Source of the DNA: a virus
Reading direction: 5' to 3' (one strand)
DNA: 37,988 nucleotides
Virus record (IMG/VR): IMGVR_UViG_3300034524_000189
Coordinates: 1 to 37,988 of that record
The translations under genes were made by a program, and so were the position numbers. Every line of letters begins with the position of its first letter. Position 1 is the stretch's first letter. Below are positions 1 through 7,425 of this stretch, piece by piece. The notes beneath the pieces were generated by a model, which saw only the letters and a program-made list of their open reading frames with translations, did no database searches and was not told the origin of the DNA.

Positions 1-444
1 CTATGCGGTTTGTTCGCTGCAGCTGATAAAAAGGGCATGCAGCAAGAGGGAGAGGAAGTGGCCTTTACCGCTTCGATCATCGGCTTGCCCGAAATTTGGG
101 CTTGCCGTGAGGAACGCCTTGGTGAAAGTCTGAGCTTCGCGCTCATCATACCCAAGGCCGCGGAAGCCAAGATAGAGATAACCTTCCGGATCCATCTGCT
201 GCTGCTCGATCACCCGGTAGCCGGCTGCCTTGAGGAGCATTTCGGGTTCGACACGCAGACAGGAGGCCAGACGGTTCAGGGTATCCCTGCTGGGGCGCTG
301 GCGCTTGCCGTTTTCAATACGTGATAGCTCTGCGGCGCTGATATCCGCTTTTTCGGCCAGTTGCCTTAAACTCCATCCTCTGCTCTCGCGCAGTTCCCTG
401 ATAAGATAACCGACGTGGGGAAAATCCTGTGCAAAGGTTGCCAC
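1..444 (-). CDS. XRE-family phage repressor (CI-like)
   Basis: Likely the lysogeny repressor, a DNA-binding protein that shuts off the rightward early genes. Residues ~11-65 form a classic XRE/Cro-CI helix-turn-helix (RESRGWSLRQLAEKADIS, then ELSRIENGKRQRPSRDTL). The remaining ~80 residues carry no recognised domain and no LexA-type Ser/Lys peptidase motif, so induction may not be by RecA-driven self-cleavage. The start is GTG at 444 on the minus strand, behind AAAGGAGGG; the stop codon lies at the very edge of the window, so the gene is complete. It is divergent from the Cro-like gene at 615, the usual layout of a temperate switch. Naming it the repressor rests on position and fold; an immR-type regulator is the alternative. 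Confidence 0.85.
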   Translation of the reverse strand: MATFAQDFPHVGYLIRELRESRGWSLRQLAEKADISAAELSRIENGKRQRPSRDTLNRLASCLRVEPEMLLKAAGYRVIEQQQMDPEGYLYLGFRGLGYDEREAQTFTKAFLTASPNFGQADDRSGKGHFLSLLLHALFISCSEQTA

Positions 445-476
445 CGTTTTCCCTCCTTTCGTTTTGGGCTACCTGT

Positions 477-506
477 ATTATAACACGGCACCGTTCCCAG
501 GAGCAA
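477..506 (-). promoter_or_regulatory. Leftward promoter of the repressor gene (extended -10)
   Basis: On the minus strand TGTTATAAT (485-477) is a perfect extended -10 element (TGn followed by TATAAT). The -35 region at about 506-501 reads TTGCTC, a weak match to TTGACA at 18-bp spacing, which suits an extended -10 promoter. It lies about 33 bp upstream of the GTG start of the repressor. Confidence 0.65.
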
Positions 507-581
507 CATTGTTCCCCAAAAAGATATAAAAAGTGTTGACACATGAAACGCAACATGGTAAAATGTTTCCGTAGACAACGG
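491..581. promoter_or_regulatory. Candidate operator region of the lysogeny switch
   Basis: The space between the divergent promoters holds several short symmetric sequences: AACATTGTT at 505-513, the half-site GCAACAT twice (503-509 and 550-556), AACAT...ATGTT (552-556 and 563-567) across the rightward -10, GTTCCC twice in direct orientation (493-498 and 511-516), and CCGT...ACGG (569-572 and 578-581) just downstream of the -10. Such clusters fit operators for the two XRE proteins encoded on each side. The exact binding sites are not resolved by eye. Confidence 0.4.
536..564 (+). promoter_or_regulatory. Rightward early promoter
   Basis: TTGACA at 536-541 and TAAAAT at 559-564 are separated by exactly 17 bp, a near-consensus housekeeping sigma promoter. 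It reads toward the Cro-like gene at 615 and probably drives the early operon that follows. Confidence 0.8.
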
Positions 582-614
582 AGGAAAATTTAGCCACGGA
601 CGGAGGGAACCATT

Positions 615-932
615 GTGGATATTAAACTCGACGAACTTATGATGCTGATGAAAAAGCCATTTAACAGGCAAGTTCTGGCAAACTATCTCGAAGAGAAAGA
701 ATTAAGTTTGTCTGAGTTTGCCAGAAGGTCGGGTCTGGGCAAAGCTACCCTATCGCGGATCATTTCTGGTTCTCGCCGTCCCAGCCCTGGTGTTGTCATG
801 AAAATTCTGGCGGCCTGTGAAGATGTAAAACCAGCGGACTTTTTTATGCCCTACTGTTACCAGGAGCAACAGGAGCAGATAGATGTTGCGGACGGTAATA
901 TTACCCACCGCGCCGCCGAGCCACGTAACTGA
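615..932 (+). CDS. Cro-like XRE regulator
   Basis: A 105-residue DNA-binding protein with an XRE helix-turn-helix at residues ~22-72 (LSLSEFARRSGLGKATLSR, then IISGSRRPSP). Being the first rightward gene, opposite the repressor, it most likely acts as the Cro/antirepressor partner that favours lytic growth. The start is GTG at 615 behind CGGAGGGAAC. The ~35-residue C-terminal tail is acidic and Gln-rich with no known domain. It precedes the replication genes by only 14 bp, so it is probably the promoter-proximal gene of the early operon. Confidence 0.8.
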   Translation: MDIKLDELMMLMKKPFNRQVLANYLEEKELSLSEFARRSGLGKATLSRIISGSRRPSPGVVMKILAACEDVKPADFFMPYCYQEQQEQIDVADGNITHRAAEPRN

Positions 933-946
933 ATGGAGGCGCGGAT

Positions 947-1951
947 ATGCGTCTACATAACCGCATGGTGCGAGCTACCTTTTGGAATGATCCGGACCTG
1001 CTTCAGCAACCACGAGAACTAAGATGGTTTTACCAAGGTCTCTGGCATCTTGCTGACGACTCGGCGTGCCTTGAGGATTCGCCTGTTGCCTTTAAGGTAA
1101 ATTTATTTCCTGGTCCTCTCGATAACGATATAACTCCAGAATTATTGGCCGGTTATCGCGATATTCTCATTTCTTTGCGTAAACTGGTCCCATATACAGT
1201 AAATGGAAAACGTTGCCTATACCTTGTTAATTTCCATCGCCATCAAACCATTCCTACTCCTTCTCCACCCGGCAAAGACAGCGTTCCGCTTCCACCTTGG
1301 GTTAGATGGCAACCCGGTCCCACCAGGGGCAAAAGTCGGTATATTGTAGATGAGCAAGCCCTCTTAACGGCTATGAAAGCCCTGCATAGTCAAACGACGG
1401 ATAAACTTGCCGGGGCTGAGACGGCGGATATTCTTGCGCCTCCGTTACCTGAGGTAACACCACCAAACAAGGCTCCAGCGAAAGAAACCGACCCGGGCAT
1501 TAAAGAACCCAATAATCAACAGCTTATTGCAGAACTGGTAGACAATCATTATAGGCTTATTGAGGGCGTAAAACCAGCTAAAGGCGATTATGCCTTTATG
1601 GGGGCCCTTTATAACGAGTATGGCTATGAACAGGTGGTGATGGCGCTTAATCAATTGGCAATGGCGATGGCTGTAGAGCCAAAGGATAAGCCTTTAGTTT
1701 ACCTTAAGGGTATTCTCAAACGACAATCACAGGAGGGAGCGATTAACCATGATGCAAGAGCAGCCCCACCAGGGCCAACCGGTACGAATAGGCAATATCG
1801 CAGGCAGTCTACTGGCGGCAATGGAGGAAAGAAAGAAATTGAGGGAGGCCAAGGTAAGAGACGCGATTACTCAAGCGGGATCCTTGGCCAGCGCGCTCTC
1901 CGCGACATTCCCGCTGCTGCTGAAGAAGATGGCGGATACGGTAACCATTGA
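947..1951 (+). CDS. Replisome organiser / replication initiation protein
   Basis: Probably the phage origin-binding or replisome-organiser protein that recruits the helicase loader encoded next. The N-terminal ~120 residues show the pattern of phage replication proteins with a winged-helix head: FWNDPDLL, an aromatic segment, LEDSP, an LFPGPLDNDIT stretch, and GKRCLYLVNFHRHQ. Residues ~200-265 resemble a DnaD-like helical segment (GDYAFMGALYNEYGYEQVV). The last ~68 residues, from about 1749 to the stop, lie over the start of the helicase-loader gene in another frame, are Gly/Arg-rich and of low complexity, and may contribute little. The start is ATG at 947 behind GGAGGCG. Function is inferred from N-terminal similarity and from the adjacent DnaC-like gene. 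Confidence 0.65.
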   Translation: MRLHNRMVRATFWNDPDLLQQPRELRWFYQGLWHLADDSACLEDSPVAFKVNLFPGPLDNDITPELLAGYRDILISLRKLVPYTVNGKRCLYLVNFHRHQTIPTPSPPGKDSVPLPPWVRWQPGPTRGKSRYIVDEQALLTAMKALHSQTTDKLAGAETADILAPPLPEVTPPNKAPAKETDPGIKEPNNQQLIAELVDNHYRLIEGVKPAKGDYAFMGALYNEYGYEQVVMALNQLAMAMAVEPKDKPLVYLKGILKRQSQEGAINHDARAAPPGPTGTNRQYRRQSTGGNGGKKEIEGGQGKRRDYSSGILGQRALRDIPAAAEEDGGYGNH

Positions 1952-2759
1952 AGTGGCAAACGAGCAGTGGGATGAATACGAGCGGGGCGAAAAACAATTG
2001 AGAAGCCAGTGTCGCGGGTGCCAAGGAGTAGGGTTATATGAGATCGGGACTTCGTTACCAGATCCGGATGCCTGCAAAAGGCCCGTGGTAGACAAGGATG
2101 GTCGGGTAAAATGGCAGCGCTGTCCGGTCCAAGAGGAGTATCGTCAGCGAGTTATAACCAAGCGACTCTTGGGGGAATCAAATCTACCGCGGCGGTTTCA
2201 GAGGCGCACCCTGGAAAATTTTATCCCGCGCAGCCATAAAAGCCGAGAGGCGCGCCTCGTAGCGCAGAAGTTTGTAGAAGAATTCGGGAGCGATGATCAG
2301 CAAGGTTTGTTAATAATGGGTCCAAACGGTACGGGCAAAACCCACTTGGCCGCCGGCATAATGATGGCTCTAATCCAAAAAGGCATACTCTGCAGGTTTT
2401 ATACCGCGCCTGACCTGCTGGCCACGCTCAGAGGAGCGGTAGCTGACAATAGAGTTCAGGAAACACTTACGGTTCTCGCAGGTCTGCCCTGCCTCGTAAT
2501 AGACGACCTGGGCAAGGAGCGGTTACGGCGGGGCGAAGGCGAAGATGTGGGCTGGGCAGACGAACTCTGGTTTACCCTAATCAACCGCCGATACGAGGAT
2601 GACAGGCCTACTATTTTCACCACAAATCTTAACGACCAGGAAATAATAGAACGCTATGGCATAGCCATTTACTCCCGCATTGTAGAAATGTGCAGGCCTA
2701 TCCTGCTAGATGAGGAGGACTTTAGAATATATGGACCCGGAGGCGGTCGGAATGCCTGA
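1749..2759 (+). CDS. DnaC-like AAA+ helicase loader
   Basis: An ATP-driven loader that delivers the host replicative helicase to the phage origin. The C-terminal half is a DnaC/IstB-type AAA+ domain: Walker A GPNGTGKT (residues 191-198), Walker B LVIDDLG (249-255), sensor-1 segment FTTNLND, and an Arg-finger-like YSRIVEMC. The N-terminal part holds a zinc-ribbon-like set of cysteines (C88, C91, C109, C125), common in phage DnaC proteins. The ATG at 1749 follows AGGAGGGAGC, which makes a 203-nt overlap with the preceding gene; an internal ATG at 1821 or 1929 is possible but less well supported. Confidence 0.85.
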   Translation: MMQEQPHQGQPVRIGNIAGSLLAAMEERKKLREAKVRDAITQAGSLASALSATFPLLLKKMADTVTIEVANEQWDEYERGEKQLRSQCRGCQGVGLYEIGTSLPDPDACKRPVVDKDGRVKWQRCPVQEEYRQRVITKRLLGESNLPRRFQRRTLENFIPRSHKSREARLVAQKFVEEFGSDDQQGLLIMGPNGTGKTHLAAGIMMALIQKGILCRFYTAPDLLATLRGAVADNRVQETLTVLAGLPCLVIDDLGKERLRRGEGEDVGWADELWFTLINRRYEDDRPTIFTTNLNDQEIIERYGIAIYSRIVEMCRPILLDEEDFRIYGPGGGRNA

Positions 2760-3690
2760 GTTAATAGAATTGCGGATAGAACAGATTAGGGTTAACCCCA
2801 AGAATGTGCGCGAAACCATTGAACAGGACGGCGTTGAGGAACTGGCCGAAAGCATCAGGTCAGTGGGGCTGTTAAATCCTGTAACGGTCTCTCCTGCCCC
2901 GGATGGTAATGGTTACGTTTTGATTGCCGGCGAGAGGCGCTTTCGGGCATGCGTTGAAGCAGGCATGGAAACCGTCCCCGCTATTGTGCGAGATCTCAAA
3001 CAGGATGAGCAAATATTGATTGGCATCCTGGAAAACGTGCAACGACAGGAACTACACCCTTTAGACGAAGCCAGGGCTTACAAGAAGCTTATGGATGAGT
3101 TTGGTTGGAGTCCCACCCAGATCGCCAAGCGGGTCGGCAAGTCACAACCCTACGTCAGTAACAGACTGCGGTTGCTTAAACTGCCAGAGGAAGGACTAGA
3201 GAAGCTGGCGACCGGTGAGATAACCCCCAGTCATGCCATGATAATCCTTCAGGAAAAAGACGAGGGTCGCCAACGGGTCCTCTTAGAAGAGGCCTCACGT
3301 CGGCCAGTGGAGGAACTGGAGAGAATGATCGGCAAAAGGGGCCGCCAAACGAAAAGCGAAGCGGAATCCGAAAAGGCGGTCAGAAAGAAGCGGCGTGAAG
3401 CAAATAAGAGCGATGGCAGCCCGGTTAAGGAAGCAGGTCCACAGCCTGGCCAGGTGGTCAACCTGTCTGAAATGCTTAAAGAGGTTCAGGACCCTTTGGC
3501 ATTGGAAGTCATCGAGATAATCCGCCGGGCCGGTAGGGATATTCAGGAGGCCATCGAGGAACTGCCAAAGGAAATGGGACCGACTTATTACCACGATCTT
3601 CTGAAAGCAGCGGAAGAAACGGCACAGATTGCGGCCGATGCACTCATGCAGGTGCGGGCAAGGCGGGCCCAAGTAGCAGGTGGTGATTGA
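2752..3690 (+). CDS. ParB-family DNA-binding protein
   Basis: A ParB/Spo0J-type protein. The N-terminal ~95 residues are the ParB nuclease/CTPase fold (IRSVGLLNPVTVSP, then the signature GERRFRA and ENVQRQELHPLDEA), followed by the HTH (PTQIAKRVGKSQPYVSNRLR). After residue ~200 comes a charged linker and a helical C-terminus. The start is taken as ATG 2752 (GGAGG eight bases upstream; MPELIELR is a usual ParB beginning); ATG 2731 is the alternative. It overlaps the DnaC-like stop by 8 nt. No parA is visible. It could serve plasmid-like partition of the prophage, or phage replication or transcription control. Confidence 0.85.
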   Translation: MPELIELRIEQIRVNPKNVRETIEQDGVEELAESIRSVGLLNPVTVSPAPDGNGYVLIAGERRFRACVEAGMETVPAIVRDLKQDEQILIGILENVQRQELHPLDEARAYKKLMDEFGWSPTQIAKRVGKSQPYVSNRLRLLKLPEEGLEKLATGEITPSHAMIILQEKDEGRQRVLLEEASRRPVEELERMIGKRGRQTKSEAESEKAVRKKRREANKSDGSPVKEAGPQPGQVVNLSEMLKEVQDPLALEVIEIIRRAGRDIQEAIEELPKEMGPTYYHDLLKAAEETAQIAADALMQVRARRAQVAGGD

Positions 3691-3691
3691 A

Positions 3692-4438
3692 ATGGCCGGT
3701 AAATCCGGGAAGTGCGGTATGTGTGGCAGAAGCATCTGGAATCCCGTTTCAGTGGCGGTCGGACTGGGCTGGTATCACCGGGCACAAATCGGAGTTTGTA
3801 AATACGGCGGCTTGAATGCGCTCTTTGGCCTCCAGTGGGGCACCGGCGATCCCGAGCCGTTCTACGACGCCTGTGAGAGTATTGAGAGAGCACTGCGTGC
3901 TCTTCAGTTGGTGACGGATAGCGGCACAAGGGCCAAAAAACGCCCTGACTATACCGAAGCCTTCAATATTCTGGCGGAACTCCGGGAGGAAGCTAGGAGC
4001 AAGGCGTCACCCATGTATGGTCTGGCCTGCTGCTGGCGGCTGGTAGGCGAATTACGCTTTAACCTGGAACCGGGATTGAAATACCTGCCGGCCAGGGCTG
4101 TTGAATTGCCTACCGAAGCCTTGCATGTCGCTTTTGGATGTGGGCCCGTTATTGAGCCGTCGAAGATCAAGCCCTACCCTCCCCTATGGGTCGAACAGGT
4201 ACCGGCGGCCGCTAACATTTACCAAGATATCCAGCGGATCATGTGCATGTTGGGAGCGGCGGCCGACGCCGTAGACCTTCGCCATATCCGCCGGGAAGAT
4301 CATAAAGTGCTGTCGCAGGGAGGGAGCCTTTACCGGAAGGCCGGCAAGGAGGTGATAAAAGGCGAAAAACGTTTGACAGAACAGGCTCACCATATTATTG
4401 AAAGCCGTTGGGAGGGAGAAGCATTTGGGACCGTCTAG
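3692..4438 (+). CDS. Uncharacterised protein with N-terminal zinc-knuckle
   Basis: I do not recognise this 248-residue protein. It begins with CGMCGRS, half of a possible zinc site, and has a second Cys near residue 36. The middle is helical and contains an Arg/Glu-rich segment (ILAELREEARSKASP), and a CCWRL pair lies near residue 110. Its place between parB and small early genes suggests a replication or partition accessory role, but that is position only. The ATG at 3692 sits 7 bases after AGGTGGT; GTG 3680 in the same frame would overlap parB by 11 nt. Confidence 0.6.
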   Translation: MAGKSGKCGMCGRSIWNPVSVAVGLGWYHRAQIGVCKYGGLNALFGLQWGTGDPEPFYDACESIERALRALQLVTDSGTRAKKRPDYTEAFNILAELREEARSKASPMYGLACCWRLVGELRFNLEPGLKYLPARAVELPTEALHVAFGCGPVIEPSKIKPYPPLWVEQVPAAANIYQDIQRIMCMLGAAADAVDLRHIRREDHKVLSQGGSLYRKAGKEVIKGEKRLTEQAHHIIESRWEGEAFGTV

Positions 4439-4766
4439 AAGCGAAAGCGCCTGCCTTTTACTAAAGGAAAGATGCGCACAGGACCCCGGTTTTCGAGAAG
4501 CATTGTTCTATGAGATGGATTTACAGCGCAAAGTTTGGAGTGTCTTCAACGCCAAGGTGCAGCAAAAAGTTGAGTTCCAATTCTATCCTGTAGACATGCT
4601 TAACCGCATTGGCACAGCTTTTTCTCAGTACGATAAAGAGTTTATGTTTGCACTCGGGAACGAATTCGGTTGGCTGGCGGTGGCCAAGGCCATGTGGTAC
4701 CTGTGGCAGGAAGAGCAGGAAATCAAGAATTTCGGAGAAAAACTCAAGTCTTTTTTCAATAAGTAA
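4425..4766 (+). CDS. Small uncharacterised early phage protein
   Basis: A ~113-residue, mostly helical protein of unknown function, rich in aromatic residues (GWLAVAKAMWYLWQEEQE). No signal peptide or clear transmembrane segment. The start is taken as TTG 4425 because GGAGGG at 4411-4416 is well placed; an upstream TTG at 4398 has no ribosome-binding site. It overlaps the previous gene by 14 nt, so it is translated from the same operon. Confidence 0.5.
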   Translation: MGPSRSESACLLLKERCAQDPGFREALFYEMDLQRKVWSVFNAKVQQKVEFQFYPVDMLNRIGTAFSQYDKEFMFALGNEFGWLAVAKAMWYLWQEEQEIKNFGEKLKSFFNK

Positions 4767-4806
4767 AGTGTTAGCGAACGGGCATGAAACGGACCAGCCG
4801 GCGGAC

Positions 4807-5208
4807 ATGCCCCTAACGGGGGTGAACTACTTGGTCGGCGAAAAGGAGGAATACAGTACAGGAGAAGTTGCGAAACTGGTAGGCCTGCGGTCTACCTGGT
4901 GGCTACGAAAGAAGATTAGATACGGCGAGGTATCCGCCCGCAAGGTTCCATCCCGTTACGGTGGCGGATTGGCATTTGAATACCGGATACCCGCCAGTGA
5001 AGTAAAGAGGGTGCTGGTGGAACGGTTGGTGAGGACGCTGAGCAGGAAAACGAGCCCTGGCAGAAAGGCAGAGAGGTTACAACCCCGAGCATTTGATCCT
5101 AAAAATACACCACCATGTCCCGAATGTGGGAAGCCTTCCGGATATCCACAGGGCGGCTTGTGTATTAAGTGCTACCGGAAGCGCCGGCGGGAGGCGGGTA
5201 AACGATGA
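4807..5208 (+). CDS. MerR/excisionase-like HTH protein with C-terminal zinc ribbon
   Basis: Residues ~16-70 resemble a MerR/AlpA-type helix-turn-helix (EYSTGEVAKLVGLRS, then a KIRYGEVSARKV wing-like segment and EYRIPASEVKRVL). The C-terminus carries a CPECGKPSG...CIKC zinc ribbon followed by a basic tail. This combination suits a sequence-specific DNA-binding regulator or excisionase-type factor. The start is uncertain: ATG 4807 or GTG 4822 (behind ACGGGG). Longer upstream reading in this frame overlaps the previous gene and looks non-coding. The stop overlaps the RecU start as ATGA. Confidence 0.6.
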   Translation: MPLTGVNYLVGEKEEYSTGEVAKLVGLRSTWWLRKKIRYGEVSARKVPSRYGGGLAFEYRIPASEVKRVLVERLVRTLSRKTSPGRKAERLQPRAFDPKNTPPCPECGKPSGYPQGGLCIKCYRKRRREAGKR

Positions 5209-5861
5209 GTTACGCTGGGAACCGCGGCAAGGGTTTGGAATTGATTATTGAACAGGCCTGCGCTTATTACATACAGCACCATATTGCGGTAATCCAGAAG
5301 GTACCCACCCCTATCGGCCGGTCATTGCGGAGGGTGCAGGGGCTGAGAGCGAATGAATTTGTGGCTTTCTACGAGAAGGACAGCACGGTTGACTTCATCG
5401 GTGTTATGCGGGGTGGCGTTGGCGTGGCCTTTGATGCCAAGGAAACTTCCGACGATAAGCGGTTTGATCTCAGGATTATTGTAGGCCGTCAAACCAGAAA
5501 ATGGCAACGAAACTGGTATCCAAACCAGCACCAGATGGATTTCCTAGAGGCCTGGACCGCAGCGGGTGGCAGGGCGTTTTACTTGGTCGGCAAGAGTGGT
5601 AACGGGAAGCCGTTAGTATTTCTTTGGCCGTACGAATCATTTCGGCGGGTTCTCAAAGAGGCCGAGGCGGGCGGTCATAAGTCGGTCACGTGGGAACAGA
5701 TGAAACAAATAGCACTGCCGGTGCCATGGGCCCCAGGCGTAGGATGTGATTTTTTGGCGCCGCTTATGCAGGACGGTGAGGGAAGATGGCCGGGGAACAA
5801 GCATCAGAACGATATATCCTCAATAATGAATGCTGGCGGCCAATTGCTGAAGCCCTCGTAA
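5205..5861 (+). CDS. recU: RecU-like Holliday junction resolvase
   Basis: Resolves recombination or replication intermediates of phage DNA. The RecU pattern is clear: GNRGKGLE at the N-terminus, KVPTPI near residue 32, the catalytic block STVDFIGV (D63) and FDAKET (D77, K79), then HQMDFLEAWTAAGGRAFYLV. The usual catalytic Glu of the FEAK motif is Asp (D77), a conservative change. The start ATG 5205 overlaps the previous stop as ATGA. The last ~25 residues overlap the next gene by 76 nt and are beyond the conserved fold. Confidence 0.85.
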   Translation: MSYAGNRGKGLELIIEQACAYYIQHHIAVIQKVPTPIGRSLRRVQGLRANEFVAFYEKDSTVDFIGVMRGGVGVAFDAKETSDDKRFDLRIIVGRQTRKWQRNWYPNQHQMDFLEAWTAAGGRAFYLVGKSGNGKPLVFLWPYESFRRVLKEAEAGGHKSVTWEQMKQIALPVPWAPGVGCDFLAPLMQDGEGRWPGNKHQNDISSIMNAGGQLLKPS

Positions 5862-6247
5862 GAAAGCACCAAATCATTAGCCATGTGGATCCAGAGGATA
5901 TCGCTTTTATTGAAAACCACTGGCTGGTTCCCAAACCTGGTCAACGTACCGCTCTGGCCACTATAACCAAGCTGCCCGAGAGGCTGCAGGTGCTATGCGG
6001 ATATTCATACGTACTGGAACTACGCATGAATGCCATAAGCTACATGACCCAGAACCAACTGAATCTCTTGATTTACCATGAGCTACGCCACATAGACCCA
6101 GACGGATCGGTACGAAAACATGACATTGAGGACTTCAAGGAAATCATTAATAATTTCGGGTTGGGATGGGCCAACCCGGGGGCGGAAATAAAGGACATTC
6201 TGGAAGTTAATTGCATGATGGAGGCGAACCCCGAAACCGGGGATTAA
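5786..6247 (+). CDS. Putative phage metallopeptidase (HELRH motif)
   Basis: A 153-residue protein with a zinc-metallopeptidase HExxH motif, H98-E99-L100-R101-H102, preceded by a hydrophobic helix (QLNLLIY), the layout of the 'putative phage metallopeptidase' family. The region after it is acidic (DPDGS, DIEDFKEIINNF), as in that family. Its target is unknown. ATG 5786 follows GAGGGAAG and starts inside recU. It is encoded in the early region rather than with lysis genes, so a role in turning over a host or phage protein is more likely than wall digestion; this is inference. Confidence 0.65.
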   Translation: MAGEQASERYILNNECWRPIAEALVRKHQIISHVDPEDIAFIENHWLVPKPGQRTALATITKLPERLQVLCGYSYVLELRMNAISYMTQNQLNLLIYHELRHIDPDGSVRKHDIEDFKEIINNFGLGWANPGAEIKDILEVNCMMEANPETGD

Positions 6248-6274
6248 GTCAAATTAAGAAAGGATGGTAATCAA

Positions 6275-7186
6275 ATGGTTAGAAGAGGCCCAAATTCAAA
6301 ACATTTTCAGGCGGCACTAGACGAGGCTGCAAGTGGCACCGGAACAATTATTTATGACCGCTTTGGCAAGCCGTCGCTGATGTTTGAGATACCGAGGTTT
6401 AATTTGAACGAAGTAATTGATGGCGCTCCAAATCTCCCGCACCCTGCTTTCATTGTCAATGGGAAGGTTAAGCCTGCCATCTATATTTCCATGTGGCAGA
6501 ACATTGTTCATGGCGACGCTGCCTATTCTCTGCCTGATTGTGAGCCCACCACAGGTATTGACTTCGACGAGGCCTATGAGTTGTGCCTTAACAAAGGCTA
6601 TGGCTGGCATTTATTAACTAATGCCGAATGGGCGGCCCTGGCGCTCTGGGAACTGAAGCATGGCCGGACAGCGGTACAGCGCGATTGGTGGGAATGGGTG
6701 GACGGCTTAAAGCTTGTCAATGGCCGCATATATGTCCACAAAGACAATAATTTCATGACCGGTAATAAGGCTGGTGACGTTACCGATTGGCAAGATACCG
6801 GAATCTATTTTGACGCCGAGGATCATGTTAATCCCAGAGACGATTTTGGCTGCAAGCCCATACTGAACAATAAAATAATCAATCAGATGAACCCTTCTGA
6901 TCCTAATAGCGATGATTATCTTGCCTATGCCAGCTGTCCCTTCCGGGAACTGAAGGCGGCCGAAGGGATAGAGATACCTGCGCTGCTTCAATACTTAGCC
7001 ATTGCTCCCCTGCCCTCTTACTCAGGACCAGAATATATTTGGGTCAGAAACTACGGCGAGCGCTTGCCGCTCCGCGGTGGCTATTGGGACAACGGTGCCA
7101 GCGCGGGTGTGTTCGCCCTGAACTTGATCTCCCCGCGGTCGAACGCGACTGCGAACATCGGCTTCCGCGCCGCTTATGTTGGATAA
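6275..7186 (+). CDS. C-type-lectin/FGE-fold protein with DGR-type variable C-terminus
   Basis: Looks like the variable target protein of a diversity-generating retroelement (DGR). Residues ~109-125 carry GYGWHLLTNAEWAALAL, a signature of the FGE-sulfatase/C-type-lectin fold found in DGR targets, and YIWVRNYGERLPLRGGYW (255-271) leads into the terminal RGG..N(G)..AGVFALNL..(P)RSN....NIGFR block (267-298). In DGR targets that block is the variable region, whose scattered Asn codons are randomised; here those positions read Y, D, A, S, I, S, A, T, A. The start ATG 6275 follows AAGGATGG. No signal peptide. It sits among early genes, not tail genes, with no reverse transcriptase, avd or template repeat in the window. 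A non-diversified FGE-like protein is the alternative. Confidence 0.75.
   Translation: MVRRGPNSKHFQAALDEAASGTGTIIYDRFGKPSLMFEIPRFNLNEVIDGAPNLPHPAFIVNGKVKPAIYISMWQNIVHGDAAYSLPDCEPTTGIDFDEAYELCLNKGYGWHLLTNAEWAALALWELKHGRTAVQRDWWEWVDGLKLVNGRIYVHKDNNFMTGNKAGDVTDWQDTGIYFDAEDHVNPRDDFGCKPILNNKIINQMNPSDPNSDDYLAYASCPFRELKAAEGIEIPALLQYLAIAPLPSYSGPEYIWVRNYGERLPLRGGYWDNGASAGVFALNLISPRSNATANIGFRAAYVG
7058..7183 (+). other. Candidate DGR variable repeat (VR)
   Basis: This is the 3' end of the lectin-fold gene. Its codons at the expected variable positions (TAT, GAC, GCC, AGC, ATC, TCC, ACT) are mostly reachable from AAC/AAT by changing adenines, while the intervening codons (GCGGGTGTGTTCGCCCTG and AACATCGGCTTCCGC) match the conserved DGR frame. 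ACT would also need a change at a C, so the fit is not perfect. No matching template repeat was found in this window. Confidence 0.5.
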
Positions 7187-7233
7187 CTGAATCCTGAATC
7201 CTGGGCCTCTGAGATTGGAGGTGACAACCGGCA

Positions 7234-7407
7234 ATGAATATCAAACAAAAATTGGGAGCGGTAGATGAGGGTTTATATCGGTTTGGCGAAAGACTCATAT
7301 TTAGCCGACGACTGGAAAAATGCGCTACCTGGTTCCTTGTAATCGCTATGGTCGGGTGGGCACTGATTGTAGCGGGGTGGGTTATCCATCAATGGAGAAC
7401 GTTCTAA
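7234..7407 (+). CDS. Small single-pass membrane protein
   Basis: A 57-residue protein. Residues ~31-53 form a hydrophobic transmembrane segment (TWFLVIAMVGWALIVAGWV), preceded by a charged amphipathic N-terminus and followed by a short tail. ATG 7234 follows a strong GGAGGTGA (7217-7224). It sits directly after the lectin-fold gene and before the 3D-domain gene. It could be a holin-like or membrane-tethering protein, but size and topology alone do not decide. Confidence 0.6.
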   Translation: MNIKQKLGAVDEGLYRFGERLIFSRRLEKCATWFLVIAMVGWALIVAGWVIHQWRTF

Positions 7408-7425
7408 CGAGAGGGGCGGTAAGGA

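Noticed and set aside
7187-7203. Tandem CTGAATC repeat right after the variable-protein stop codon
   Set aside because: Only two copies of 7 bp; too short to count as a template remnant or DGR hairpin.
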